A stretch of DNA of 64,000 nucleotides from positions 1 to 64,000 of the forward strand of contig NZ_JABELD010000054.1 of NCBI RefSeq assembly GCF_018853445.1, read 5' to 3'. Source of the stretch: Acidithiobacillus concretivorus (GTDB taxonomy: Bacteria > Pseudomonadota > Gammaproteobacteria > Acidithiobacillales > Acidithiobacillaceae). The notes under the pieces were generated by a model. That model was not told the origin of the DNA, made no database searches, and saw only the letters and a list, made by a program, of their open reading frames with translations. Positions 46,419 to 55,913 of the stretch are shown here, piece after piece (positions within the stretch are counted from its first letter, which is position 1; each line of letters opens with the position of its first letter). The position numbers were made by a program, and so were the translations under genes.

Positions 46419-47595
46419 CGCACATTACGACCTGATCATTTCCGGGGCAGGCATGGTCGGTGCCAGTCTGGCACTGGCTGCCCGGCAAAGCGGTCTCCGG
46501 GTCGCACTTTTTGAAAAACGTCCGCAACCGGTCTGCGCCCTGACCGATCCCTTGGAACGAGCAAGTCTGGTGGCCAATGGTTCTCAGCGTTTTTTACAGG
46601 AACTGGGTATCGACCTGACCACTCTCGGCAGCAAAGTCGAGAGGATGCGGGTCTGGGATGCTGAAAATTCCGGCAGCATTCATCTGGACGCCGAAGAAGC
46701 CGGCGAAACCTTTCTCGGTCATATTGTTGAAAACCGGCGTTTGGAGCAGCAGCTCCATGCCGCTCTGGCTGAGGCGGGAGTCACTGTGCTTTACGCTCAG
46801 GAAATTGCTCAGGCCTGGGCTGATCAGCAACACATGCAACTCAGCACAGCAGACGGAACTGAATATAAAACCACCCTCCTGGCCATTGCCGAAGGCCGCC
46901 AATCCACCCTGCGCAAACAACTTATTCAGGCACCGGTTTTTCATGAAAACTACGGCCAGGATGCCATCACCGCCACCGTATGGATGGAAAAACCCCATCG
47001 CGGGATCGCCTATCAGCGTTTTCTGGCTACGGGTCCCCTGGCCGTCCTGCCCTTCAGCGCTGACGCCGAAAATCATCCCCGTGCATCCATCGTCTGGAGT
47101 GCCAAACACGCCGTGGCGCGGCGTTTGATGGCCATGGATGACAGCGCATTTTTAGCGGCCCTTCACCTGGCATTCGGGCCGCAACTGGGGCATTTCCTGC
47201 GTATTGGCCAGCGCAGCAGTTACCCACTTTCCGGTCTGCACAGCAGCCGTTATGTGGGTGACCGCTGTGTGGTTCTGGGAGATAGTGCGCATGGTGTGCA
47301 CCCCTTGGCCGGACTGGGGGTCAATCTGGGCTTCCGCGATGTTCAGGCATTAATGACCACCATTCGCGATGCCCGAGCCCAACATGAGGACTGGGGAGAT
47401 AATTCTGCACTGCGCCGCTATCAAAGAGCGCGACGCCCTGATAATCTCCTCAACGTAATGACCTGCGGGGCACTGAGCCATCTGTTTTCCAATCGCAGTC
47501 GTGGTCTTGCCCACCTGCGCGATATTGGCATGCTGGGAACGGCAATGCTTCCACCGGTTAAACGCTTTCTGATTCGTCAGGCCATGGGCCTTTAA
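46408..47595 (+). CDS. UbiI/UbiF/UbiM-like FAD monooxygenase
   Basis: 395 residues. LIISGAGMVGASLALAARQS binds FAD; LLAIAEGRQSTLRKQ replaces the usual GADGxxS; VVLGDSAHGVHPLAGLGVNL is the second FAD motif. With ubiH before it and ubiK after it, it supplies another ring hydroxylation of ubiquinone synthesis. Which carbon it attacks cannot be read from the sequence. Confidence 0.88.
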   Translation: MSTDAHYDLIISGAGMVGASLALAARQSGLRVALFEKRPQPVCALTDPLERASLVANGSQRFLQELGIDLTTLGSKVERMRVWDAENSGSIHLDAEEAGETFLGHIVENRRLEQQLHAALAEAGVTVLYAQEIAQAWADQQHMQLSTADGTEYKTTLLAIAEGRQSTLRKQLIQAPVFHENYGQDAITATVWMEKPHRGIAYQRFLATGPLAVLPFSADAENHPRASIVWSAKHAVARRLMAMDDSAFLAALHLAFGPQLGHFLRIGQRSSYPLSGLHSSRYVGDRCVVLGDSAHGVHPLAGLGVNLGFRDVQALMTTIRDARAQHEDWGDNSALRRYQRARRPDNLLNVMTCGALSHLFSNRSRGLAHLRDIGMLGTAMLPPVKRFLIRQAMGL

Positions 47596-47605
47596 GGAGA
47601 CCACC

Positions 47606-47869
47606 ATGCAACACCGTATTGCTGATGATATTGCTGCCACTCTTGGTGACGCATTTGCGCGCCTGGGCACCGTCAAAGAAGATGTGGACAAACAGGTCAA
47701 GGCCATTCTCTCCAACGCTTTGGATCGCCTGGATCTGGTTACCCGCGACGAATTTGATGTCCAGCAGGATCTGGTATCCCGACTGGCCTCACGCGTGGTA
47801 GCCCTGGAAGCACGCCTGGACGCCCTGGCTCCCAAAGCAGCCCTCGACGAAAATACCGACAAGGACTGA
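47606..47869 (+). CDS. ubiK: Ubiquinone biosynthesis accessory factor UbiK
   Basis: 87 residues, BMFP/YqiC type: VTRDEFDVQQDLVSRLASRV is the family signature, with an N-terminal helix and a C-terminal coiled coil (trimer). UbiK, with UbiJ, assists hydroxylases of the Ubi complex. Its place after two hydroxylases supports the role. AAGGAG lies just upstream. Confidence 0.9.
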   Translation: MQHRIADDIAATLGDAFARLGTVKEDVDKQVKAILSNALDRLDLVTRDEFDVQQDLVSRLASRVVALEARLDALAPKAALDENTDKD

Positions 47870-47872
47870 ACT

Positions 47873-49396
47873 TTGCCTCTGGCGATTGTCCAGAGTCGTG
47901 CGCTCACGGGGGTGCATGCTGCTGCAGTCGCCGTAGAATGCGATCTGGGGCCGGGCCTGCCCACTTTTGCGGTGGTAGGATTAGCCGAGACTGCTGTCAA
48001 GGAATCCCGAGATCGCGTCCGCTCTGCCATTCAGAACAGTGGATTCGAGTTTCCGGCCCGACGTATGGTCGTCAATCTGGCACCTGCCGATCTTCCCAAG
48101 GATGGGGGACGTTTTGACCTGCCCATTGCCATTGGCATTCTCGCCGCCAGCGGTCAGATCCCTCTGAAAGCCTTGGAAAATCTGGAACTGATCGGCGAAC
48201 TGGCGCTGGATGGCAGCTTGCGCCCGGTGACTGGAGCCCTCTCCAGCAGTCTGGCCGCTGGTCAGGCAGGTCATGCTTTACTGCTCCCGGAGGGCAATGC
48301 CGTGGAAGCCGCTTTGGCCCGCACTGCACCCGTATTGGCCTGCCGTCATCTCGCAGAAGCAGTGGCCCACCTGCGCGGCACCCAACAACTGCCTGAAACA
48401 CCCCCCCATGAGGAGATCGGCAAAAACGCCATCCCCTATCCGGACTTGCGGGATGTGCGCGGTCAGGAAACCGTCAAACGGGCACTGATTATTGCGGCCG
48501 TTGGAGGTCATCATATTCTTCTGTCCGGGCCTCCGGGGACCGGGAAAAGCATGCTGGCCGCGCGGTTGCCCGGATTGCTTCCGCCTCTGCGCCGCAACGA
48601 AGCCCTGGAAGTGGCCGCTATCCATAGCCTGCAAAGCGGTGGATTTGATGTGCAACGCTGGGGACAACGCCCCTTTCGTTCCCCCCATCACAGTGCCTCT
48701 TCGGCAGCGCTGGTGGGTGGGGGATCGCGCCCGCGTCCCGGAGAAATCAGTCTTGCCCATCATGGCATTCTTTTTCTGGATGAAATGCCGGAATTCTCGC
48801 GAAGTGTGCTTGAAGTGCTTCGGGAACCTCTGGAGTCCGGCGAAATCCATATTTCCAGAGCCGCCCAGCAAAGCACCTTTCCAGCGCGTTTTCAGCTGAT
48901 TGCTGCCATGAACCCCTGCCCCTGCGGCAATCTCGGTAATCCACACCGGGCCTGTGTGTGCACCCCAACCCAAATTTCCCAGTATCGTGGCCGTCTTTCC
49001 GGCCCTCTGCTGGATCGTATGGACATTCAAATAGAAGTTCCGGCTCTTCCGGTAGAACTCCTGCAAAAAGCGCCAGAGGGCGAAAGTTCTGCCTACTGGC
49101 GCGAGCGGATCAGCGCGGCCATAAACTTACAGTGGCAACGACAGTCCTGCCGTAATGCCCAACTTCAGGGCGAAGCATTGGACCAGTATTGTGCGCTACA
49201 GCCCGAGGGCGCCCGCTTACTGACTCGCGCCGCTGACACCCTGCATCTTTCCGCCCGTGGCTATCACCGCATTTTGCGTCTGGCCCGCAGCATTGCCGAT
49301 CTGGAAGAAAGCGCCACGATCAGCCTGCAGCATCTGGCCGAGGCCATCCAGTATCGGCGTCTGGCGCAAAGCTTTACTACTTTGAGGCAGCCATGA
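47873..49396 (+). CDS. comM: ComM/YifB-family Mg-chelatase-like AAA ATPase
   Basis: 507 residues, from a TTG three bases after the ubiK stop with AAGG upstream; the family begins PLAIVQSRALTGV. N-terminal Lon-like fold, then Walker A (LLSGPPGTGKSMLAARLPG), Walker B (LAHHGILFLDEMPEF), sensor MNPCPCGN and a C-terminal helical domain. ComM is a branch-migration helicase aiding integration of incoming DNA during natural transformation. Confidence 0.93.
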   Translation: MPLAIVQSRALTGVHAAAVAVECDLGPGLPTFAVVGLAETAVKESRDRVRSAIQNSGFEFPARRMVVNLAPADLPKDGGRFDLPIAIGILAASGQIPLKALENLELIGELALDGSLRPVTGALSSSLAAGQAGHALLLPEGNAVEAALARTAPVLACRHLAEAVAHLRGTQQLPETPPHEEIGKNAIPYPDLRDVRGQETVKRALIIAAVGGHHILLSGPPGTGKSMLAARLPGLLPPLRRNEALEVAAIHSLQSGGFDVQRWGQRPFRSPHHSASSAALVGGGSRPRPGEISLAHHGILFLDEMPEFSRSVLEVLREPLESGEIHISRAAQQSTFPARFQLIAAMNPCPCGNLGNPHRACVCTPTQISQYRGRLSGPLLDRMDIQIEVPALPVELLQKAPEGESSAYWRERISAAINLQWQRQSCRNAQLQGEALDQYCALQPEGARLLTRAADTLHLSARGYHRILRLARSIADLEESATISLQHLAEAIQYRRLAQSFTTLRQP

Positions 49397-49469
49397 GCGT
49401 CAATGCCGTGAGTACTGCACCTTGGTTTACAACAATCGATGTTGCTCGGTATTGGGAGAGCGGTAACTC

Positions 49470-50944
49470 ATGACCAAATCCGAGGCGCAAACCCGGTCAG
49501 AGCTCATTGACCGACAACTTGCACAAGCTAGCTGGAATGTCAAAGACCCCACGCAGGTCGTCGAGGAGTTCGACATCCTCACCGCCTTGCCCGAAGGTGT
49601 CGCCGAAGCGCGTACCCCCTATGAGGGCCACCAATTCAGTGACTATGTCCTGTTGGGTAAAGACCGCAAGCCGATGGCGGTGATCGAAGCCAAAAAGACC
49701 AGCCGCGATGCCGCTGAAGAGGCCGTGAACAACGTGCCGCCCTACCTCTGCAATTTCCAGGTCATGAAAATTCAGACCAAGTTCCAGATGGAAGGCATCA
49801 GCAAGCGCACCATTTCGCTGGAAGACCAGAAAATGCTTATCCTGCAGGATAAAGAGGTCGAGGAGATCAACTTTGAGGGCACCCAACTCGAAAAGCAGGC
49901 AATCAACAAGGGCACCAACACCCTGATCGTGCGCGAGTACATGGGTGCTTGGAGAAAGATATGTTCCTGATCCTCGACTGCTGGGATAACTTTGAATACT
50001 TCAAGCTCAACCCCAAGGGCAAGAAACTCAAGCCACAGTTGTCACTGCCGGTGCGGCTGGTGGGGCTACGGCTCGACAAAATTGAAAAGGCCAACGACAG
50101 CGGCCATGCTGAAGTCGCTGCGCGGGAAATTGCTAAACTCCGCCGGCAGATTGCCGCACTCCCGAAAGTATCGGTGGTGATCAAGGAAGGCATCGTCGAA
50201 CAGATCAGCGAACTGCCGCTTTCAGTCGGTTTCGTGAAGCAGGAAGAAACCCTGATTCGCGCCGCCCAGAGCAACCACTACTGGGATAAAACGGATACCT
50301 GCGAGATGGAAGATGCCCTTGACGAGCTGACCATACACCTGGGTCCGTTGATGAAATTCCGTGAGCAGCAGACCGGTCCAGGACCAACGCAGCTCGACCT
50401 GAAAGATGAAATCCACCGCAAAGAAATGGTCGAGTTCGGCCCTCAGCACGAAGCGGTCAGCATCAGCCGCTACCGCGAGATGGTCGAAGCCATGATCGCG
50501 GAGCTGACCGCGCACAATCCCATCCTGCAAAAACTCAAGAACGGTCAGAATGTCTCGGCTGAAGAGGCTCTTGAACTGACTGAACTGCTCCATGCCGAAC
50601 ACCCCCACATCACCGAAAATCTGCTGCGCCAAGCCTACCAGAACCATAAGGCCCGCTTCATCCAGTTCATCCTCCACATCCTTGGCATCGAGACCCTGAA
50701 GAGCTTCCCTGAAACAATTAGTGAAGCCTTCGACCAGTTTATCCGGCAGCACACCAACCTCTCCAGCCGTCAACTGGAGTTCCTGAACCTGCTCAAGGGC
50801 GTCATCATTGAGCGCGAGAAGGTCGAGAAGAAAGATCTCATTAACGCACCGTTCACAGTCATCCACCCACAGGGGATTCGCGGCGTGTTCAGCCCGGCCG
50901 AGATCAACGAAATTTTACAGCTTACGAAACAGTTGGCTGCTTGA
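49470..50944 (+). pseudogene. HsdR (type I restriction) remnant lacking its motor
   Basis: The first frame (49470-49970) starts TKSEAQTRSELIDRQLAQAS and contains the nuclease motif YVLLGKDRKPMAVIEAKKTS, then jumps at about 49735 to a segment matching a later part of HsdR (ISKRTISLEDQKMLILQDKE). The second frame (49949-50944) is the HsdR C-terminal domain (FLILDCWDNFEYFKLNPKGK). The helicase Walker and DEAD motifs are missing and a frameshift near 49960 separates the halves. Cleavage activity is not expected. Confidence 0.85.
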
Positions 50945-51032
50945 TGAATTGGCACCAAAACGAATCCGCAGATTGCGCAGATGGTCGCAGATTATTTCCG
51001 TGTCGACTTCGAGACGGTTGCATGGAGAGGCC

Positions 51033-51848
51033 ATGAAGCAGAACTCTAAAATATCGGTAAAAGGCACAGAGATAACGGTTTATTCGAATGGCGATCTTGA
51101 TTTCATTTCCCTGACCGACATGCTCCGTGCCAAGGAAGGAGATTTCTTTATCTCGGACTGGTTGCGGAACCGGAACACCGTCGAGTTCCTCGGCATCTGG
51201 GAACAGGTGCATAACCCTGCGTTTAATTATGGCGAATTCGCCACAATTAAAAGTCAAGCCGGTCTGAACAGCTACAAAATCAGCGTCAAGGAGTGGGTGG
51301 CCAAAACCAATGCCATCGGTTTGGTTGCCAAAGCAGGCCGCTACGGAGGCACCTACGCCCACAAAGATATTGCTTTCGAATTCGGCATGTGGATCAGCGC
51401 CGAGTTCAAAATTTACCTGATCAAGGAGTTTCAGCGCCTCAAAGAACATGAACTCCAACAGCTCGGCTGGGACATCCGCCGCAACCTGACCAAAATCAAT
51501 TACCGCATCCACACAGACGCAATCAAGATGAACCTGATTCCGCCCGAGCTGTCACCCCAACAGATCAATTTCATCTATGCCAGCGAGGCGGATCTGCTGA
51601 ACATGGCCTTGTTCGGTAAAACCGCGAAGCAGTGGCGAGACGAGAACCCGAACCTGAAAGGCAATATCCGCGACGAAGCCAATGTCTCCCAGCTGGTCTG
51701 TCTGGCCAACCTTGAGACCCTGAACGCCCATTTCATCCATCAGGGGCTGCCGCAGCCTGAGCGGCTGAAAATCCTGAACCAGACCGCCATTCACCAGATG
51801 AAACTCCTGCTTGCCGACAGAAACGTCAAGCAGTTGGAGGAAAAATAA
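51033..51848 (+). CDS. KilA-N domain protein
   Basis: 271 residues, GGAGAGG upstream of ATG 51033. The KilA-N fold shows DFISLTDMLRAKEGDFFISD, WLRNRNTVEFLGIWE, GGTYAHKDIAFEFGMWIS and IYLIKEFQRLKEHE. Phage-derived KilA-N/ORF6N domains bind DNA. Such genes are often found within type I restriction loci between hsdR and hsdM, as here. It is intact while both flanking restriction genes are broken. Function unknown. Confidence 0.88.
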   Translation: MKQNSKISVKGTEITVYSNGDLDFISLTDMLRAKEGDFFISDWLRNRNTVEFLGIWEQVHNPAFNYGEFATIKSQAGLNSYKISVKEWVAKTNAIGLVAKAGRYGGTYAHKDIAFEFGMWISAEFKIYLIKEFQRLKEHELQQLGWDIRRNLTKINYRIHTDAIKMNLIPPELSPQQINFIYASEADLLNMALFGKTAKQWRDENPNLKGNIRDEANVSQLVCLANLETLNAHFIHQGLPQPERLKILNQTAIHQMKLLLADRNVKQLEEK

Positions 51849-51855
51849 CCATGCT

Positions 51856-52424
51856 ATGGAGCGCGATTCCCGCGAGAACGGCCAAGCCTTTCAGGACATC
51901 CAGGGCGATGTCTATGAAATGCTGCTATCCAAAATCGCCACCGCCGGCCCCCGGCAAGAACGATCAATTCCGCACCCCGCGCCACATCATCAAGCTGATG
52001 GCCGATCTGGTGCAGCCGCATTTGGGCCACAAGATCGCCGACCCAGCCTGCGGCTCTGGCGGCTTCCTGCTCGGTGCCTACCAAGTACATCGTCACACAA
52101 CTGGCCATCAAGGCTGGTCCCAAAGACCTCACACCTGATGAAGACGGCTTCGTGCGCACTCCGGTCGCTGCTGCGCTCACCGAAGAATCCGAACACGACA
52201 TTGTCATGGCCAACCCGCCCTTTACCGGCAGCATCGACAAGGGTGACATCAACGAAAACCTGCAGCTGGCCACCACCAAGACCAAACTGCTATTCGTCGA
52301 GAACATTTTCCGCCTGCGTGATCGTCCCACAGGGTGTGCTGTTCGGCTCCGGCGGCACATTGAAGGATTTTACCGTTTACATACTGCCTGCTGTATTTGA
52401 AATCGGGATCGGTGTTCAGCATTA
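51856..52424 (+). pseudogene. HsdM (type I methyltransferase) remnant
   Basis: Homology runs through all three frames: RDSRENGQAFQDIQGDVYEM, then FRTPRHIIKLMADLVQPHLG with the SAM motif DPACGSGGFLLGAYQ, then HDIVMANPPFTGSID (catalytic NPPF) to FVENIFRL, then VIVPQGVLFGSGG. At least three frameshifts and deletions occur, and the C-terminal third is missing. No hsdS is visible after it. Confidence 0.88.
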
Positions 52425-52530
52425 GGAGATTTTGCTCTGGTTTATATCCAGATTATTCTTAGGACAAATCTATCATGCAGCCCTGCCGGGCCGTGGCTGC
52501 TGTTTAACACTTCGACTTTGAGGAGCAATC

Positions 52531-52641
52531 ATGTACGGTGCCAGTCCCTTCGCAGGTTTAAGCAATCCATTAATATTACTGGCTTTATCAGGAGGCTTGG
52601 TATTTTTCGGGATAGTGGTTTTCTTGTTGACGCGCAAATAA
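52531..52641 (+). CDS. Small single-helix membrane protein (36 aa)
   Basis: ATG at 52531 is preceded by GAGGAG at the right spacing. The frame reads MYGASPFAGLSNPLILLALS, GGLVFFGIVVFLL, TRK, then TAA: a short N-terminal segment, one hydrophobic helix of about 20 residues and a positive end, predicting N-out/C-in topology. I recognise no family. It stands alone between the hsdM remnant and a convergent Sel1 gene. Confidence 0.6.
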   Translation: MYGASPFAGLSNPLILLALSGGLVFFGIVVFLLTRK

Positions 52642-52666
52642 GCGATACGACCGGTCACAACAACCA

Positions 52667-53110
52667 TCAATCCTGCCGCGCCGACTCCTGCGGGTTTGCG
52701 GGAAGCTGAGCAGAGGCTGGCAGGGCTGTTTCAAGCTGGGCAATATGAGCCATGCGCGTAAAATAGGTCTTGGCCTGTTGCGGATTTTTGCCCACACCCA
52801 GGCCTTCTTCGTAAGCAAGACCCAGGTCAAAATCAGCACGGGCCAGACCCAATCCTGCAGCTTTACGGTACCAATGGAGGGTTTCTGGCCAGCCTTTATG
52901 GACGGTAACTTCCTTGCGGGTGATCAGCGGTGAATACAGGGTCCCCAGATAAAACGCCGCCTTGGCATCATGCCCACGGGCAAGCGCCTGCAACTGTGCT
53001 AAAGCGGCCGGATCAGACTCGGCCTGATTGCGCAATGACTCCAGGTCCTGGGCGGCCGCTGCCAGGGGACAAATCAGCAGTATCAGGACCATCAGGGTGG
53101 ATTTTTTCAT
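52667..53110 (-). CDS. Sel1-repeat secreted protein
   Basis: 147 residues. Signal peptide (LMVLILLICPLAAAAQ) followed by Sel1-like repeats: AAFYLGTLYSP, ETLHWYRKAAGLGLARADFDL and GLAYEEGLGVGKNPQQAKTY. A periplasmic protein-interaction module; partner unknown. It begins 27 bp after the prfC stop and may be part of that transcript. Confidence 0.85.
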   Translation of the reverse strand: MKKSTLMVLILLICPLAAAAQDLESLRNQAESDPAALAQLQALARGHDAKAAFYLGTLYSPLITRKEVTVHKGWPETLHWYRKAAGLGLARADFDLGLAYEEGLGVGKNPQQAKTYFTRMAHIAQLETALPASAQLPANPQESARQD

Positions 53111-53137
53111 CCGTGCAAACTCCTATTGTCTACAAGC

Positions 53138-54760
53138 TCAGGTATCCGCATGCTCCCGGGTGGCATGGAAGATGACCTGCGGCCAGCGTTCCATGGTCAA
53201 ATCCAGATTCACCCGCGAGGGGGCCAGATAGGCAAGGCGCCTCCCCGCATCTTCAGCCAGATGATCTTCATGCTTACGGGTGAATTCTGCCAGGATTTTG
53301 GCATCCTCACATTGAATCCAGCGCGCCGTCTGGACGGTAACCGGATCAAAAATGGCTTCCACCGCATATTCAGTTTTCAAGCGTTCTGCCACCACATCAA
53401 ATTGCAGCACGCCCACCGCCCCCAGAATCATATCACCACCCTGCAGTGGCTTGAAAACCTGGGTCGCACCCTCCTCTGCCAACTGCTGCAGGCCTTTTTG
53501 CAACTGCTTGGCCTTGAGCGGATTGCGCAGACGCACCCGCCGAAACAATTCCGGCGCAAAATAGGGTATTCCTGTAAATTGCAGCGCTTCGCCCTGACTG
53601 AAGCTGTCACCAATCTGAATGCTGCCATGGTTATGCAGGCCGATGATGTCCCCTGCATAGGCGTCTTCCACCAGCTCTCTTTCCTGCGCCAGAAACGTGA
53701 TGGGATTATGCACCTGAATATCACGCCCTATACGCAGATGTTTGATTTTCATGCCGCGCTGAAAATGACCGGAACAAACCCGCAAAAACGCCACCCGATC
53801 GCGATGCTGGGGATCCATATTGGCCTGTATTTTGAAAACAAAGCCGCTGAAAGTCTGTTCATCGGGTTGTACCGCACGGCCAGTGGTTGGTCGTGGGCGC
53901 GGCGAGGGTGCCCAGTCAATCAGGGCTCCGAGTAATTCCCGGACTCCGAAATTGTTGATGGCGGAGCCGAAAAATACCGGGGTCTGCTGTCCCGCCAGAA
54001 AATCTTCGAGTGAAAACGGATTGGAAGCTGCGCGCAACAGTTCCACTTGTTCTCGCAACTCGGGCATCTCTTCGGGAAAGCGCCGGTCCAGCTCAGGGTT
54101 ATCAAGGCCGGCTATACATTCCAGCTGATGCTCACGGGTTTCCTCACCGGGGGCGAACACCAGCACCTCATCCCGCAACAGGTGGTAGACCCCTCGAAAA
54201 CGCTTACCCATACCAATCGGCCAGGTGACGGGGGCACATTGAATGCCCAGTACCGACTCCACTTCGTCCATCAGCTCCGTAGGATCCCGGCTTTCACGGT
54301 CAAACTTGTTCATGAAGGTGATGATGGGCGTATCGCGCAACCGACAGACTTCCAGCAATTTGATGGTCTGGGCTTCCACACCATTACCGCCGTCAATGAC
54401 CATCAAGGCCGAGTCCACGGCCGTCAGCACCCGATAAGTATCTTCTGAGAAGTCCTGGTGACCGGGCGTATCCAGCAGGTTGATCACGTGATCCGCATAT
54501 TCAAACTGCATCACCGAACTCGCCACGGAAATGCCGCGATTTTTTTCAATAGCCATCCAGTCACTGGTAGCATGGCGGCTACTTTTACGCGCCTTGACGG
54601 TCCCCGCTAGTTGAATAGCCCCGCCAAACAACAACAGTTTTTCCGTCAGGGTGGTTTTACCCGCATCAGGATGGGAAATAATGGCAAAAGTCCGGCGCCG
54701 TTGAATAGCCTCCAGAAAGGCATCCACTGACGGAACCAGTGCTTCAGGTGAGGAAGACAT
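53138..54760 (-). CDS. prfC: Peptide chain release factor 3
   Basis: 540 residues, translational GTPase: G1 [18 protein letters not shown]2 in [12 protein letters not shown]3 [17 protein letters not shown]4 TFMNKFDRE, then domain II and the RF3-specific C-terminal domain. RF3 removes RF1/RF2 after termination. Size agrees with the family. Starts 8 bp after rimI. Confidence 0.97.
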   Translation of the reverse strand: MSSSPEALVPSVDAFLEAIQRRRTFAIISHPDAGKTTLTEKLLLFGGAIQLAGTVKARKSSRHATSDWMAIEKNRGISVASSVMQFEYADHVINLLDTPGHQDFSEDTYRVLTAVDSALMVIDGGNGVEAQTIKLLEVCRLRDTPIITFMNKFDRESRDPTELMDEVESVLGIQCAPVTWPIGMGKRFRGVYHLLRDEVLVFAPGEETREHQLECIAGLDNPELDRRFPEEMPELREQVELLRAASNPFSLEDFLAGQQTPVFFGSAINNFGVRELLGALIDWAPSPRPRPTTGRAVQPDEQTFSGFVFKIQANMDPQHRDRVAFLRVCSGHFQRGMKIKHLRIGRDIQVHNPITFLAQERELVEDAYAGDIIGLHNHGSIQIGDSFSQGEALQFTGIPYFAPELFRRVRLRNPLKAKQLQKGLQQLAEEGATQVFKPLQGGDMILGAVGVLQFDVVAERLKTEYAVEAIFDPVTVQTARWIQCEDAKILAEFTRKHEDHLAEDAGRRLAYLAPSRVNLDLTMERWPQVIFHATREHADT

Positions 54761-54768
54761 AAGTTTTT

Positions 54769-55239
54769 TTAACCTTCTTTGAAAAAATGCACATCACGAA
54801 CCAAAGACATGGACAAAACCAGAGCGTCTTCGCGACCCTCGGTATTGCGATAATAATTCAAGCGCACCCCGATTTCATGAAAACCCGCCGAGCGGTACAA
54901 CTGCTGGGCTGCCGTATTGGATACCCGGACCTCCAGAAAGGCGCGTTCCGCACCCAATTGCCCGGCGCGCGACAAGAGATGCATGAGCATTTTACGCCCA
55001 TAACCGCGACGGCGCTGTGCCGGACTCACCCCCAGATTCAGCACATGCGCTTCAGATGCTCCGGTAGACAAGACACCAAAAGCCGTCAGGAGATCCGTTT
55101 CATCTTTCAGCACCCAGGCATCATATCCGGCCTGCATACAATCCCGGAATATGCCCCGCGTCCAGGGCCCTGGGGAAATGTGGGACTCCAGCGCCGCCAC
55201 CGCATCCAGATCTTCCGCCTGCATCGGTCGCAACTTCAT
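54769..55239 (-). CDS. rimI: Ribosomal protein S18-alanine N-acetyltransferase
   Basis: 156 residues, GNAT fold: [20 protein letters not shown], acetyl-CoA loop [20 protein letters not shown] and [18 protein letters not shown]. Overlaps tsaB by four bases, the common tsaB-rimI pairing. The acceptor protein is inferred from that pairing. Confidence 0.93.
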   Translation of the reverse strand: MKLRPMQAEDLDAVAALESHISPGPWTRGIFRDCMQAGYDAWVLKDETDLLTAFGVLSTGASEAHVLNLGVSPAQRRRGYGRKMLMHLLSRAGQLGAERAFLEVRVSNTAAQQLYRSAGFHEIGVRLNYYRNTEGREDALVLSMSLVRDVHFFKEG

Positions 55240-55913
55240 TTTTGTTGATCCTGGGGCAGAAAGGGCCGGATGTAATGGGGTTCGAGCTGGTCAGGACGAC
55301 AACCGTCATCGCCCTGGAGATGACGGGCCAGCGCCAGACGCAGAACCGCTTCTGCCTGCGGATAGGCGTCGTCCGTCCACCCCAGGACGTTATCCTGCTG
55401 CCATTCAGAATGATACAGGGGCCACCCGCTACCCAGCCCCCAATACCCGCCCTCTTGGGGCCAGGCCACTGCCCCGGGCGGGCAAACGCGCTCTTCGCCC
55501 TGCAATACGGGCAGCCCGGTAAGCTTATCCTGCACATAGATGGCGGCATAAACCTCACCTTTACGCGCATCCAGGGCCGTCAAAACCGATGGCTGGACGG
55601 TCGCTGCCGCCAACGCCTGCAAACTGGAAACCGGATATACGGGCAACCCCCGCGCCATCGCCAGAGCCTGCGCGGTACTGACCCCAATACGGACACCGGT
55701 AAAGCCGCCGGGTCCCACCCCGCAGGCGATAGCATCCAGATCGGCAAGAACCAGTCCGGCACGCTGCAATATCCTGCTGATCATCGGCAACAAGATCTGG
55801 CTGTGGGCATTGGCCGCCACCTGACACTCCGCAACCACCCCCGCAACGCCATTCACAGCAACCGAGCAGGCTTCGGTTGCTGTATCTATCGCGAGAATAA
55901 TCGGATCACTCAT
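55236..55913 (-). CDS. tsaB: tRNA threonylcarbamoyladenosine biosynthesis protein TsaB
   Basis: 225 residues from ATG 55913, which overlaps the dinG stop by four bases. ASKHA-type start ILAIDTATEACSVAV, then ACGVGPGGFTGVRIGVSTAQ and LTALDARKGEVYAAIY. TsaB forms the scaffold of the TsaBDE complex that makes t6A37 in tRNA. With tcdA elsewhere in the window, it covers two steps of the t6A/ct6A pathway. Confidence 0.94.
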   Translation of the reverse strand: MSDPIILAIDTATEACSVAVNGVAGVVAECQVAANAHSQILLPMISRILQRAGLVLADLDAIACGVGPGGFTGVRIGVSTAQALAMARGLPVYPVSSLQALAAATVQPSVLTALDARKGEVYAAIYVQDKLTGLPVLQGEERVCPPGAVAWPQEGGYWGLGSGWPLYHSEWQQDNVLGWTDDAYPQAEAVLRLALARHLQGDDGCRPDQLEPHYIRPFLPQDQQK

